Part shown: one piece after another, positions 34,436-43,790 of the stretch | How positions within the stretch are numbered: position 1 is the first letter of the stretch | How the letters are laid out: the number at the start of each line of letters is the position of its first letter | NCBI RefSeq assembly: GCF_019890635.1 | Contig: NZ_JAIOAB010000031.1 | Coordinates: forward strand, 18,344 to 82,343 | From: Streptomyces sennicomposti | GTDB lineage: Bacteria > Actinomycetota > Actinomycetes > Streptomycetales > Streptomycetaceae | Length of the DNA stretch: 64,000 bases | Reading direction: 5' to 3' | Notes under the pieces: model-generated | The model's input: only the letters and a program-made list of their open reading frames with translations | Told to the model about the DNA's origin: nothing | Database searches by the model: none | Made by a program: the position numbers and the translations under genes

Positions 34436-34452
34436 GTTGCACGTAATGCAAC
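34436..34452. promoter_or_regulatory. Palindrome GTTGCA-N5-TGCAAC, candidate IclR operator
   Basis: A perfect 6+6 inverted repeat lies in the divergent region between the deaminase and kinase genes. A related half-site, ATTGCGTATGACGC, follows at once. The IclR regulator encoded two genes to the right is the obvious candidate binder. Confidence 0.6.
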
Positions 34453-34547
34453 ACTCATTGCGTATGACGCTCACTGCTGTCTAACATCTCGGCCACGCGA
34501 GGTCAACGGACGTCCCCGCACCCCGGCACCGAGGAGCTACGAGCATC

Positions 34548-35675
34548 GTGACCGCCACCGGACCCCGCAACGGCCCCGGCACCGGCAAGGACAGCGGCAC
34601 CGGTGCCGACGCCGCCCCGGGGGCACGCGCCGTGGACGTCGCGACGCTCGGCGAGTCCATGGTCGCCTTCCGCCCCTCCCGCCCCGGTCGCCTCGCCGAC
34701 GTGCCGTCCTTCGAACGCGGCATCGGCGGCGCCGAGTCCAACGCGGCCTGCGTGCTCGCCGCCGCCGGGCACTCCGCGCGCTGGGTGAGCCGGGTCGGCG
34801 CGGACGGCTTCGGCGACCACCTGGTGGAGACGATCGGCTCCTGGGGCGTCGACGTGGACGCCGTGCGCCGCGACCCCGACCGCCCCACCGGCGTCTACTT
34901 CCGCACCGCCGGCGACCGCGCCACCGACGCCCACGAGGTGGCGTACTACCGGGCCGGCTCGGCGGCCTCCGCGATGTCCGCCCGCACCGTCGACACGGCC
35001 GCGCTGCGCGCCTGCCGGGTGCTGCACCTGTCGGGCATCACGGCGGCCCTCTCCGGCGACTGCCTGGAACTGCTGCGCGAGCTGACGGCCCCCGGACCCG
35101 GCCGCCCGCTGGTCTCCTTCGACGTGAACTTCCGGCCCGCGCTGTGGCCCGACGCCGACGGGCCGCGCGTCCTGCTGGAGCTGGCCCGCCGCGCCGACAT
35201 CGTCTTCGTCGGCGACGACGAGGCCCGCGCCGCCTGGGGCCTGCGCGGCGGCCGGGCCGTGCGCGAGGCGCTGCCCGAGCCGGGGACCGTCGTCGTCAAG
35301 CAGGGGGCGGGCGGGGCGACCGCGTTCGAGCGGAACGCCGAGTGGGCGGTCGTGACCGAGGACGCCGACGGCACCGCCACGCACGTCGCCGCCCCGCACG
35401 TCGACGTCGTCGCCCACGTCGGCGCGGGCGACGCCTTCGCCGCCGGGTTCCTCTCCGCCACCCTGCGCGGCCTGCCCGTGCGCGACCGGCTGCGCCACGG
35501 CCACCTCGCGGCCGCCGCCGCCCTCACCGTCCCCGGCGACCTCGCCCCGCCGCCCGCCCGCGACCACGCCGACCGGCTGGCCGCCCTCGACGACGCCGCG
35601 TGGGGGAGACTGCGACTCGGCCCCGGCTGGACGCGCACCGCCCGGCGGGCCGAGGAGGAGGTACGCACCCCATGA
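34548..35675 (+). CDS. PfkB family carbohydrate kinase (2-keto-3-deoxygluconate kinase-like)
   Basis: Encodes 375 residues from the GTG at 34548 (GAGGAG upstream). The first ~25 residues are a variable Gly/Thr/Asp-rich extension. The ribokinase fold follows: VATLGESMVAFRP, the GGAESNAACVLA substrate loop, SFDVNFRPALW, and the catalytic DTGAGD-equivalent VGAGDAFAAGFL with the Asp base. The order matches KDG kinases. The stop overlaps the IclR start (ATGA), so the two are coupled. A sugar-acid kinase beside GntP suggests a gluconate/KDG branch. Confidence 0.85.
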   Translation: MTATGPRNGPGTGKDSGTGADAAPGARAVDVATLGESMVAFRPSRPGRLADVPSFERGIGGAESNAACVLAAAGHSARWVSRVGADGFGDHLVETIGSWGVDVDAVRRDPDRPTGVYFRTAGDRATDAHEVAYYRAGSAASAMSARTVDTAALRACRVLHLSGITAALSGDCLELLRELTAPGPGRPLVSFDVNFRPALWPDADGPRVLLELARRADIVFVGDDEARAAWGLRGGRAVREALPEPGTVVVKQGAGGATAFERNAEWAVVTEDADGTATHVAAPHVDVVAHVGAGDAFAAGFLSATLRGLPVRDRLRHGHLAAAAALTVPGDLAPPPARDHADRLAALDDAAWGRLRLGPGWTRTARRAEEEVRTP

Positions 35676-36445
35676 GCCAGACCGTCGACCGCGCGCTGAG
35701 CATCCTGCCGCTGCTCGCCGAAGGCCCCGCCGACCTCGGGAAGGTCGCCGACCGCCTCGGCGTCCACAAGTCCACCGCGCTGCGCCTGCTGCGCACCCTC
35801 CACGAACACGGCCTGGTCTACCGCCAGTCCGACCAGCGCTACCGCCTCGGCGCCCGCCTCTTCGCCCTCGCCCAGGAGGCGATGGAGAACCTCGACGTCC
35901 GCGAGATCGCCCACCCCCACCTGGTCCGCCTCAACGAGGCCTGCGGCCACACGGTGCACCTCGCCGTGTACGAGGAGGGCGAGGTCCTCTACATCGACAA
36001 GGTGGATAGCCGCTACCCGGTCCGCATGTACTCGCGGATCGGCCGCCCGGTCGCCATCACCGTCGCCGCCGTCGCCAAGCTGCTCCTGGCCGACCTGCCC
36101 GAGCCCGAGCGGCGCGCCGTCGCCGAGAAGCTCGACTACCCCCTGTACACGGCCCGTTCGACGCCCGGCCCCGCCGCCTTCCTCACGGAACTGGCGACCG
36201 TGCGCGAACAGGGCTGGGCCACCGACCTCGGCGGCCACGAGGAGTCCATCAACTGCGTCGCCGCCCCCGTCCGCGGCGCCGACGGCCGGGTGGTCGCCGC
36301 GATGTCGGTCTCCGCGCCGAACGTCGTCGTCACCGCCGACGAACTCCTCACCCTGCTCCCGCTGGTGCGCCGTACCGCGGACGCCATCAGCGGCGAGTAC
36401 TCCGGCAGAACCCCCGTACCGACCCCAGACAGGGACCCCGCATGA
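35672..36445 (+). CDS. IclR family transcriptional regulator
   Basis: Encodes 257 residues. An N-terminal winged helix (about 1-65: VDRALSILPLLAEG, GVHKSTALRLLRTLHEHGLV) precedes the IclR effector domain, with YIDKVDSRYPVRMYSRIGRPV and the C-terminal EESINCVAAPVRGADGRVVAAMSVSAP. It overlaps the kinase gene on the left and ridA on the right by four bases each (ATGA). It probably controls the divergent operons through the palindrome at 34436. Confidence 0.92.
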   Translation: MSQTVDRALSILPLLAEGPADLGKVADRLGVHKSTALRLLRTLHEHGLVYRQSDQRYRLGARLFALAQEAMENLDVREIAHPHLVRLNEACGHTVHLAVYEEGEVLYIDKVDSRYPVRMYSRIGRPVAITVAAVAKLLLADLPEPERRAVAEKLDYPLYTARSTPGPAAFLTELATVREQGWATDLGGHEESINCVAAPVRGADGRVVAAMSVSAPNVVVTADELLTLLPLVRRTADAISGEYSGRTPVPTPDRDPA

Positions 36446-36852
36446 CCGAGAAGACCGCCCTCACCCCCACGACCCACACCGTCCCGCCCGCGAAGTTCTC
36501 CCACGGGGTCCGGAAGGGCAACATCCTCCAGGTCGCCGGCCAGGTCGGCTTCCTGCCCGCCGAGGAGGGCAAGCCCCCCACGCCCGTCGGCCCCGGCCTG
36601 CGCGAGCAGACCCTCCAGACCCTCGCCAACGTCAAGGCGATCCTGGAGGAGGGCGGCGCGAGCTGGGACGACGTGATGATGATCCGCGTCTACCTCACCG
36701 ACGTGGACCACTTCGCCGAGATGAACGCGATCTACAACCAGTACTTCGAGGAGCAGGGCCTCACCCAGCCGCCCGCCGCGCGCACCACGGTCTACGTCGG
36801 CCTGCCCGCGGGACTCCTCATCGAGATCGACGCGCTCGCCGTCCTCGGCTGA
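36442..36852 (+). CDS. RidA family enamine/imine deaminase
   Basis: Encodes 136 residues of the YjgF/YER057c/UK114 fold: GVRKGNILQVAGQVGF, LREQTLQTLANVKAILEEGGASWDDV, and the C-terminal PPAARTTVYVGLPAGLLIEIDALA with the conserved substrate-binding arginine. RidA hydrolyses reactive 2-aminoacrylate-type intermediates made by PLP deaminases. Its linkage to the divergent deaminase fits that role. It is followed by a hairpin terminator. Confidence 0.92.
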   Translation: MTEKTALTPTTHTVPPAKFSHGVRKGNILQVAGQVGFLPAEEGKPPTPVGPGLREQTLQTLANVKAILEEGGASWDDVMMIRVYLTDVDHFAEMNAIYNQYFEEQGLTQPPAARTTVYVGLPAGLLIEIDALAVLG

Positions 36853-36860
36853 GGCGGTAG

Positions 36861-36884
36861 CCGGTCGGGGCCGCCCCCGACCGG
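36861..36884 (+). terminator. Terminator after ridA
   Basis: A perfect 10-bp stem, CCGGTCGGGG (36861-36870) with CCCCGACCGG (36875-36884), has loop CCGC. It lies nine bases past the ridA stop. A second partial copy, GGGGCCGCCCCCGACCGG, follows directly; 36900-36995 has short direct repeats (CCGAGTCCCGTG, CCTGAGCCGAGGC). Confidence 0.7.
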
Positions 36885-37124
36885 GGCCGCCCCCGACCGG
36901 GCCGTACGGACCCGAGTCCCGTGCCCCGAGTCCCGTGAGCCTCCCCTGAGCCGAGGCCGCCACCGCCTCCCCTGAGCCGAGGCGCCACCGCCTCCCTCAC
37001 CCGCACCTCCGCACCTCCGCACGGCACGGCGCCCACCACCCCTCGGGCGCCGTGCCGCGATCAGCCCTGCCCGAAAGCCCCATGCACTTACGCCCCTCAC
37101 CCCACTTCCGCAGAGGACCCCCGT

Positions 37125-38597
37125 ATGTCCCCTTCGCTCGCCGCCGCCCCGGCCGCGCCCCCGCACACCGGCGGTCTGCTCCTCCTCCTCGACGGCACCC
37201 CCGGCCTGCTGCTGGTGGCCGGCATCGGCATCGCCCTGCTGCTCTTCCTGATCATCAAGGCCCGGCTCCAGCCGTTCGTGGCGCTGCTCGCCGTCTCCAT
37301 AGCCGTCGGCCTGCTGGCCGGCCTGTCCGTCACCGAACTCTTCGGCACGGTCCAGCGCTCGGACGCCGTCTCCACCATCGAGTCCGGCATGGGCGGCATC
37401 CTCGGCCACGTCGCGATCATCATCGGCCTGGGCACCATGCTCGGCGCGATCCTGGAGGTCAGCGGCGGCGCGGAGGTGCTGGCCGCCCGGCTGCTGAACC
37501 TCTTCGGCGAGCGGCGCGCACCCCTCGCCATGGGCCTGACCGGCCTGATCTTCGGCATCCCGGTCTTCTTCGACGTGGGCATCTTCGTCCTCGCGCCCCT
37601 CGTCTACGCCGCCGCCAAGCGGGGCGGCCGGTCGATCGTCCTGTACTGCCTGCCGCTGCTGGCCGGCCTGTCCATGACCCACGCCTTCCTGCCCCCGCAC
37701 CCCGGCCCGGTGGCCGCCGCCGGACTGCTGCACGTCCAGCTCGGCTGGATCATCCTCATGGGCGTCGTCTGCGGCATCCCCGCGGTGCTGGCCGCCTGGG
37801 CGTACGCCGCCTGGATCGGCAAGCGCGTCTTCGTCGAGGTGCCGCAGGACATGGCCGAGGCGGCACAGGAGGCCCGTCGGGCGGTCCTCGCCGAGCAGCG
37901 GGCCTCCGGCGTCGAGCCGAGGGAGACGCCGGTGGCGCTCGGCACCGTCCTCGGGATCATCGGCACGCCCCTGGTGCTGATCCTCGCCGCCACCTTCTCC
38001 TCGGTCGCGCTCGACCCGTCGACGGGCCGCTCGGTGATCGAGTTCTTCGGGCACCCGTTCGTGGCGCTCACCATCGCCCTGGTGCTCGCCTACTACCTGC
38101 TCGGCATCCGCCGGGGCTGGTCGCGCAAGTCCCTGGAGGCGGTGTCGACGGCGTCCCTGAAGCCGGTGGGCAACATCCTGCTGGTGGTCGGCGCGGGCGG
38201 GGTGTTCGGCGCGGTGCTGAAGGCGAGCGGGGTCGCGCAGGCCCTCTCGGACACCTTCAACGGCGTGGGCCTGCCGGTGATCGTGCTGTCGTACCTGATC
38301 TCGCTGGTGCTGCGGGTCGCGCAGGGCTCGGCGACGGTGGCGATCGTGACGACGGCGGGCATCGTCGCCCCGCTGCTGTCCGAGGGCCACCACTCGCAGG
38401 CCTTCGTCGCCCTGGTCATCATGGCGATCTCGGCCGGCTCGATCTTCGCCTCGCACGTCAACGACGGCGGCTTCTGGATGGTGGCGAAGTACTTCGGCAT
38501 CAGCGAACGGGACACGCTCAAGACGTGGACGGTGCTGGAGAGCGTGCTGTCGCTGGCGGGGTTCGCGGTGGCGGCGGTGCTGAGCGTCTTCGTGTAG
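37125..38597 (+). CDS. gntP: GntP family gluconate:proton symporter
   Basis: Encodes 490 residues with about 12-14 transmembrane helices. GntP blocks: GLGTMLGAILEVSGGAEVLA, FGIPVFFDVGIFVLAPLVY, MTHAFLPPHPGPVAAAGLL and the C-terminal ISAGSIFASHVNDGGFWMV. It imports gluconate or a related sugar acid. Linkage to the PfkB kinase and IclR suggests it feeds the kinase. GAGGA lies upstream of the ATG. It is separated from ridA by a terminator and 270 bp, so has its own promoter. Confidence 0.93.
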   Translation: MSPSLAAAPAAPPHTGGLLLLLDGTPGLLLVAGIGIALLLFLIIKARLQPFVALLAVSIAVGLLAGLSVTELFGTVQRSDAVSTIESGMGGILGHVAIIIGLGTMLGAILEVSGGAEVLAARLLNLFGERRAPLAMGLTGLIFGIPVFFDVGIFVLAPLVYAAAKRGGRSIVLYCLPLLAGLSMTHAFLPPHPGPVAAAGLLHVQLGWIILMGVVCGIPAVLAAWAYAAWIGKRVFVEVPQDMAEAAQEARRAVLAEQRASGVEPRETPVALGTVLGIIGTPLVLILAATFSSVALDPSTGRSVIEFFGHPFVALTIALVLAYYLLGIRRGWSRKSLEAVSTASLKPVGNILLVVGAGGVFGAVLKASGVAQALSDTFNGVGLPVIVLSYLISLVLRVAQGSATVAIVTTAGIVAPLLSEGHHSQAFVALVIMAISAGSIFASHVNDGGFWMVAKYFGISERDTLKTWTVLESVLSLAGFAVAAVLSVFV

Positions 38598-38778
38598 CCG
38601 TGCGGTGCGGGGTGCCGGCGCCCGGTCGGGCGGCGCCGGCGTCCGGCCTCGGTGCCGGGCGGCGCGGTGTCGGCGTCGGTGCGCATGGTGTCGGCTTTCA
38701 GCCGCGCGGTGTTGGCGTCTGATAACGAAGTCGGGGCCGACGGTGCCGCGCACAGGTTTGTCGACCATACTTCGCGCT

Positions 38779-39492
38779 GTGGAGCAGCGCATAGGTTCGA
38801 GCAGCCGGCCCCTGAAGAACGAGCCCGTGACGGGGGCCGGTTTCGACCCGGCCTTCATCCCCGGCCTCACGCCGCCCGCGGCGGCCGACCCCGCGGACGG
38901 GGGGCCGGGGACGGAGCCGGAGGAGACGCCGTCGGCCGGGGCCGGGAAGACGTCCTCGGCGGCGGGTCAGCAGGACGCGGCCCCCGAGGCCGAGGCGAAG
39001 GCGGCCGACGCCGGGGAGGCCGATGCCGAGGCGGCGGCGCAGCGCGCCGAGGACGCCGGCCCGGAGGCCGAAGTCGCCCCCGACGGACCGGTGTTCGAGG
39101 CCGCCGACCGCCGGGCGCGGATCGTCGCCGACCACCGGGGCGTACGGCTCAGCCTGGACGACCAGGAGTGCGAGTTCCGCTGGGACGAGATCGGCGCGGT
39201 GGAGACGGAGACCCCGCGCTTCGGCAAGCGCTTCACGGTCACCGTCCACACCCCCGAGCGCCGCTGGTACCCGATCGAGATCGAGGCCCCGGCCAGGTCC
39301 CGGTTCGCCGAGTGGGAGGCGCGGCTGGACGCGGTGCTGGACGCGTACTTCGAGGACGGGGACGAGGAGCCCGCCGCCGAGGACGCGGATCAGAACGACG
39401 CTCCGGCCGCCGAGGACGAGGCGTCCCCGAAGGGCGAGGCGTCCCCGAAGGACGAGGCGCCCGCCGCCGAGGAGTCCTCGAAGGAGAAGTGA
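38779..39492 (+). CDS. Acidic hypothetical protein, possibly leaderless
   Basis: Encodes 237 residues. The first ~100 are Ala/Glu/Pro-rich and disordered. Residues about 105-195 form a compact beta-rich domain (ADRRARIVADHRGVRLSLD, ECEFRWDEIGAVETETPRF, WYPIEIEAP, a PH-like pattern). The tail is again Glu/Ala-rich with a repeated SPKGEA/SPKDEA. I use the GTG at 38779: there is no ribosome site, and a CATACT -10-like element eight bases before suggests a leaderless mRNA. No family recognised beyond a Streptomyces-type conserved protein. Confidence 0.65.
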   Translation: MEQRIGSSSRPLKNEPVTGAGFDPAFIPGLTPPAAADPADGGPGTEPEETPSAGAGKTSSAAGQQDAAPEAEAKAADAGEADAEAAAQRAEDAGPEAEVAPDGPVFEAADRRARIVADHRGVRLSLDDQECEFRWDEIGAVETETPRFGKRFTVTVHTPERRWYPIEIEAPARSRFAEWEARLDAVLDAYFEDGDEEPAAEDADQNDAPAAEDEASPKGEASPKDEAPAAEESSKEK

Positions 39493-39537
39493 CCGTCAAC
39501 CCCCGCACCCCGCCCCACCGTTGCCGAAAGGATTTCC

Positions 39538-39564
39538 GGAACCTGTGAAACATCCGGGGGGTCT
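39538..39564 (+). promoter_or_regulatory. Candidate ECF-type promoter of the sigma factor gene
   Basis: GGAACC (39538-39543) and GTCT (39561-39564), separated by 17 bp, match the general ECF promoter layout, 59 bases before the sigma gene. This suggests autoregulation. The -10 side is poorly defined. Confidence 0.45.
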
Positions 39565-39622
39565 CACCGCATCAAGGGGGTGAGAGTGCCACGGAGGGCA
39601 CGGGAGCCGCGGGGGAGCGTGC

Positions 39623-40138
39623 ATGAGGCAGGGGCGCGACGACGGCTATCCGGAGTTCGCGGCGGCCCGGGCCGGGCATCTGTACCGGTCGGCCTGTCTG
39701 CTCACCGGCGGGGACACCCATCTGGCCGAGGACCTGGTCCAGGAGACCCTCGGCCGGGTGTACCTGAAGTGGGGGCGGATCTCCGGCGCGGACAACCCGG
39801 CCGGTTACGTCCAGACCGTGCTCACCCGTACCTTCCTGGCACACCGGCGCCGGCACAGCAGCCGCAGGGAGCGCACCACCGACGTACTGCCCGAGGTCGC
39901 GGGGCCGGAGTCGGCCGGTGACGCCTCGCTGCGGCTCACCCTCTTCCAGGCCCTCGGCCAACTCTCCGCTAAGGACCGGGCGGTGGTCGTCCTGCGCTAC
40001 TGGGAGGACCGCAGCGTCGAGGAGACGGCCGCCGCGATGAACACCAGCTCCGCCGCCGTCCGGACCCGGTGCGTCCGCGCCCTGGCCCGGCTGCGGCTGC
40101 TGCTCGGCGACGCGCTCGGCGAGTACGCCAGACCCTGA
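39623..40138 (+). CDS. SigE-type ECF RNA polymerase sigma factor
   Basis: Encodes 171 residues. Region 2 (about 10-75: AGHLYRSACLLTGGDTHLAEDLVQETLGRVYLKW) and region 4 (about 110-160: LGQLSAKDRAVVVLRYWEDRSVEETAAAMNTSSAAVRTRC) match the actinobacterial SigE70-type small ECF group. GGGAG precedes the ATG. The membrane protein encoded 40 bases downstream is probably its regulator. Confidence 0.9.
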   Translation: MRQGRDDGYPEFAAARAGHLYRSACLLTGGDTHLAEDLVQETLGRVYLKWGRISGADNPAGYVQTVLTRTFLAHRRRHSSRRERTTDVLPEVAGPESAGDASLRLTLFQALGQLSAKDRAVVVLRYWEDRSVEETAAAMNTSSAAVRTRCVRALARLRLLLGDALGEYARP

Positions 40139-40178
40139 GCCCCCTTACCCCTCCACGTCCGAGAAACGGCGGTTCGTC

Positions 40179-41462
40179 ATGCCCGAAGCAGACCACGACT
40201 CCTTCGAGGAACGGTTCACCCACGTCCTGCGGGACACCGGCGCGGCCCTCGACACCGGCCGGCGCGACCTGGCCGCCGAGGGCGCGGCACGGGGCCGGCG
40301 GCTGGTCGCGCGGCGCCGGGCCGCCGTCGCGGGCGGCGTCGCCGCCGTCGCTCTGGTCGGGGTGGGCGGGGCGCTCGTCCTCCCCGGCGGCCAGGGCGGA
40401 GACGGCCGGCAGCAGTCCGCCGCCGGCAGCCCGAAGGCCGGCATCACCACCACGGCCGCCGAGACCGGGGCCGCGAAGCCCGCCGTCTCCGCCGCGAGTC
40501 TCCTGGGCGCCTTCGAGAAGCTGCTGCCCGGCGGCCGGCTGACGCAGACCGAGGCGCGCGGCACGGACGAACGCTCCTCGGCGAAGAACATGTACGCGAC
40601 CCCTTATGTGCAGGGCGTGTACGACGACGGCCGGGGCAAGGCGGCGATCAGCGTCGGCATCAACCGCGTCCCGCCCGGCACCCAGGAGGCGCGCCAGAAC
40701 ACCCAGTGCCCCGACAAGGCGTTCATCGCCTACGACAGCTGCTCCACGACGAAACTGGCCGACGGCTCCGCCCTGATGATCCTCAAGGGGTACGAGTACC
40801 CGGACAAGCGCAGCGGCACGAAGCTGTGGCGCGCCGAACTGGTCACGCCGACCGGCCAGTTCATCGACGTACAGGAGTGGAACGCGGCGGCCGAGAAGGA
40901 CGCGCCGGTCACCCGCCCCGAACCGCCGCTGTCGGCGGCGCGGTTGACGGCGCTGGCCACCGCGGCCGAGTGGCGTACGGCGGCCGACGCGATCCCGGCG
41001 AGCCAGTGGCCGAAGCCCGCGCCGAACGAGCCGAAGGGCCCGACGGGTTCCGTCTCGGCGACCCTCGCCGGGCTGCTGCCCAAGGGCGTCGAGATCGTGG
41101 GCAAGGGCAACGCGGATCCCGAGTTCGGGTACGTCGTCGTGGACGACGGCAAGGGCGCGAGCCTGGTCCAGCTCAACGACCAGCCCGACATGCGGGACGT
41201 CGAGGGCGAGTTGTTCGGTGCGGACGCCAAGGTCCTGCCCGACGGCACGAAGGTCGTCACGCACCAGTCGGCCGGCGACAAGGACATCGCGGGCATCGTC
41301 ATGTGGACGGTGGACACCATCCGCCCCGACGGCCGCCGCGTCGTGATCAGCGCCTTCAACTCGGGCGCCCAGACCACGGCGCCCACCCGCAGGGCCCCGG
41401 CCCTCACCCTGTCCCGGCTGGAGAAGATCGCCACCGACCCGAAGTGGAACACCCTGGGCTGA
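40179..41462 (+). CDS. Single-pass membrane protein paired with the ECF sigma factor
   Basis: Encodes 427 residues: an Arg-rich cytoplasmic N-terminus (1-47, where a sigma-binding helix would lie), one transmembrane helix (about 48-68), and a large extracytoplasmic part. The latter has two similar halves with Cys residues (NTQCPDKAFIAYDSCSTT) and beta-rich segments. Position directly after a sigma factor gene supports an anti-sigma or sensor role, but no classic zinc anti-sigma motif (HxxxCxxC) is present. It ends in a bidirectional hairpin. Confidence 0.75.
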   Translation: MPEADHDSFEERFTHVLRDTGAALDTGRRDLAAEGAARGRRLVARRRAAVAGGVAAVALVGVGGALVLPGGQGGDGRQQSAAGSPKAGITTTAAETGAAKPAVSAASLLGAFEKLLPGGRLTQTEARGTDERSSAKNMYATPYVQGVYDDGRGKAAISVGINRVPPGTQEARQNTQCPDKAFIAYDSCSTTKLADGSALMILKGYEYPDKRSGTKLWRAELVTPTGQFIDVQEWNAAAEKDAPVTRPEPPLSAARLTALATAAEWRTAADAIPASQWPKPAPNEPKGPTGSVSATLAGLLPKGVEIVGKGNADPEFGYVVVDDGKGASLVQLNDQPDMRDVEGELFGADAKVLPDGTKVVTHQSAGDKDIAGIVMWTVDTIRPDGRRVVISAFNSGAQTTAPTRRAPALTLSRLEKIATDPKWNTLG

Positions 41463-41471
41463 CCCACGGCC

Positions 41472-41508
41472 CGCCGTCCCCTCCCGGCGCCACGGGGAGG
41501 GGACGGCG
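41472..41508. terminator. Bidirectional terminator between convergent genes
   Basis: A perfect 14-bp stem, CGCCGTCCCCTCCC (41472-41485) with GGGAGGGGACGGCG (41495-41508), has a nine-base loop. It lies between the sigma-linked membrane protein gene (+) and the lipoprotein gene (-). Confidence 0.8.
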
Positions 41509-41527
41509 AGGCCCCTCCCGGCGAGGA

Positions 41528-42580
41528 TCACAAGCTCGTCAGCGGTCCCGGCAGGTCGAACGTGTGCGATGTCCCCCCGGCCAGGTCGACCACGGTCGCG
41601 GTGTCGTCCGAGACCATCAGCCAGCCGCTCCGCGTGGGCCGCAGCAGATACGAGTCGTCCACGCCGCCGGCCGTCACACGGCGCAGTTCGCGTCCGCTCG
41701 CGCGGTCGAGTTCGACGAGGTCGCTGTCCTGGCCGCGGTTCACCGCGAGCACGACGGTGCCCTCCGTCGCCTGCACGGCGTCGACCCGTCCACCGGTCAC
41801 GCTCACCACCGTCGCGCCGTCCACGTGGGAGAGGGCCGCCCGCACCGCCGTCCCGCCGCCGTCCGCGGCAGGGGAGCCGGCCAGCACCGGAACTCCGGCG
41901 GCGCAGGCCAGTTGCTGCACCTGCACACCGGGGGAGCGGCCGGCGCGCCGTACCCGGCCGGTGGCGAGGTCGAGCACGCTCACCTCCATGCCGTCGTCCT
42001 CCCCGGCGGCCAGGCACACGCTGTCCCCGGACGGATCGGGGGCCGTCAGCGTGACCGGTCCCGGAACCCGTGCGCGGCGCACCTGCTTCCAGGTCTTCGC
42101 GTCGCGCACCAGCACCTCGGCGGTCCTGCGGCCCGCCGCGCCGGGGCCGCCGGAGCCGTCAGCGGCGGGCACGGTCGCCAACAGGCTTCTGCCGGGCACG
42201 AGTTCGGTCTGCTGCCCGATGCTGCCCCGCTCCTCCAGGGCGTGCCGGGCGGGGTCCAGCCGGAAGAGCCGGTCCCCGTGCCCGCCCTCGCCGGGCAGCG
42301 ACAGCCACCACGTCCCGTCGCCCGACCGCACGAGCTGCGGGGCCGCCACGTCGTCGTCGCCGTCCGCGCGCGGCACGACGGCCAGCGTCTGCGCGTGCCG
42401 CGCCGCCGGATCGATGCCGACCACCACGGTGCGCCCGGACACGCGCGCGGTCACGAACGTCTCGGACCCCTTCCAGTCCGACCCCACCTCGATGTCCTGG
42501 GCGGCGGAGCAGGACGCCAGCAGCGCGATGGACGCCACGAGCGCGGCGTACGACGTCTTGCGCAGCGGCACGGCGATCAC
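41528..42580 (-). CDS. Lipoprotein with beta-propeller-like repeats, coupled to an ABC transporter
   Basis: Encodes 350 residues from the GTG at 42580, which overlaps the permease stop (GTGA). A lipobox, LLASC, gives lipidation near Cys24. The rest has WD/YVTN-like blades (TWWLSLPGEGGHGDRLFRLDP, EVSVLDLATGRVRRAGRSPGV, DLVELDRASGRELRRV). It is the last gene of an operon with ATPase and permease, so it is probably an extracytoplasmic partner or sensor of that ABC system. Substrate unknown. Confidence 0.82.
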   Translation of the reverse strand: MIAVPLRKTSYAALVASIALLASCSAAQDIEVGSDWKGSETFVTARVSGRTVVVGIDPAARHAQTLAVVPRADGDDDVAAPQLVRSGDGTWWLSLPGEGGHGDRLFRLDPARHALEERGSIGQQTELVPGRSLLATVPAADGSGGPGAAGRRTAEVLVRDAKTWKQVRRARVPGPVTLTAPDPSGDSVCLAAGEDDGMEVSVLDLATGRVRRAGRSPGVQVQQLACAAGVPVLAGSPAADGGGTAVRAALSHVDGATVVSVTGGRVDAVQATEGTVVLAVNRGQDSDLVELDRASGRELRRVTAGGVDDSYLLRPTRSGWLMVSDDTATVVDLAGGTSHTFDLPGPLTSL

Positions 42581-43790
42581 CAGTCCTTCATCGCCTCGGT
42601 GGGGGACATGCGCGCGGCGCGCCGGGCCGGGAGCACGGCACCGGCGGCCACCACCAGCACCGTGGCGACCGACAGGGCGATCAGCGTCGGCGCCCCCGGA
42701 AGCGGCACCGCGTCCTGCACGTAGGGGGCGACGTCGCCGATGCGCCGCAGCCCGGCCGCGGCGGCGCCGGACACGCCCACCGCCAGCACCGCCCCGGCCA
42801 CCGCCGCCACCGCCCCGGCGATCGCCATCTCGGCCACGAGCATGGCCGTCACCGACCGGCCGCGGAAACCGACCGCCTTGAGGATCCCCACCTCCTGGGC
42901 GCGCTGCCGCCCCAGCGCGCCCGTGACCGTGACCGCCCCGGCGAAGGCCAGCACGGCCAGGACGCCGAGCAGCACCCTGCCGGTCAGCCGGACCAGCGTC
43001 AGCACGCCGGGCAACGCCTGGAGCTGCTGCTGGAGCGTGACGGCCGGGTAGTCCATCCGCTGCACGGCCGCGAGCACCTGCGGCACATGGGCGGAGCTGT
43101 CGGCCACCACGGTCAGCTGGTTCCAGCCCGAGGTGCGCAGATAGTCGGCGGTGGTCCGGCCGGCCGCGGCCGCCGCCCACGCCACCACGCTGCCGTCGTC
43201 GGCGTACGCGGTGTCCGGGCCGTCCAGCTGCCAGCTCGGGTCGTACAGGCCCACCACCTTCACCCGCGTGCTGACCGTGGCTCCCACACCGGGGCGCACG
43301 TAGCGGTGCGCGTCCACCGTCACCGTCCTGCCCACCATCGACGACAGGTCCACGCCGTGGGTCGAGGCGGGGAAGACCACCTCCCCGCGGTGCAGCGGGA
43401 ACAGCTTGTCGCGCACCGACTTCACCACCGGGGGCGCGAGCGCCGCGCGGTAGGTCGTCGCGTACAGCAGATCGGCGCCCTCGGGATTGTCCCGCACGGG
43501 CATGGACACCTGGAGCCGGTGCTGGACGGACTGCACGTGCGGGATGCCCGCCAGGCGCTTCTCCGTCGCCTCCGTGAGCTGCGCCGTGTCGGGGCGGTCC
43601 GCCGGCGAGTCCACCGTGATCGACCGGTTCGCCGTGGACTCCCCGACCTGGCGGGTCGTCGAGCCCTGGGCGGCCGAGGCGATCCCGATCGCGCTCAGGC
43701 ACACCGCGCCGGCCACCGCGACCATCGCCACCAGCCCGAACAGCCGCCTGCGCAGCGCCCGCACGTTCCACCACGCCACCTGAAGCAGGT

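Noticed and set aside
33236..36445. 1069-codon plus-strand frame
   Set aside because: Only the C-terminal 257 codons (IclR) are real. The rest is antisense to the deaminase and out of frame with the kinase.
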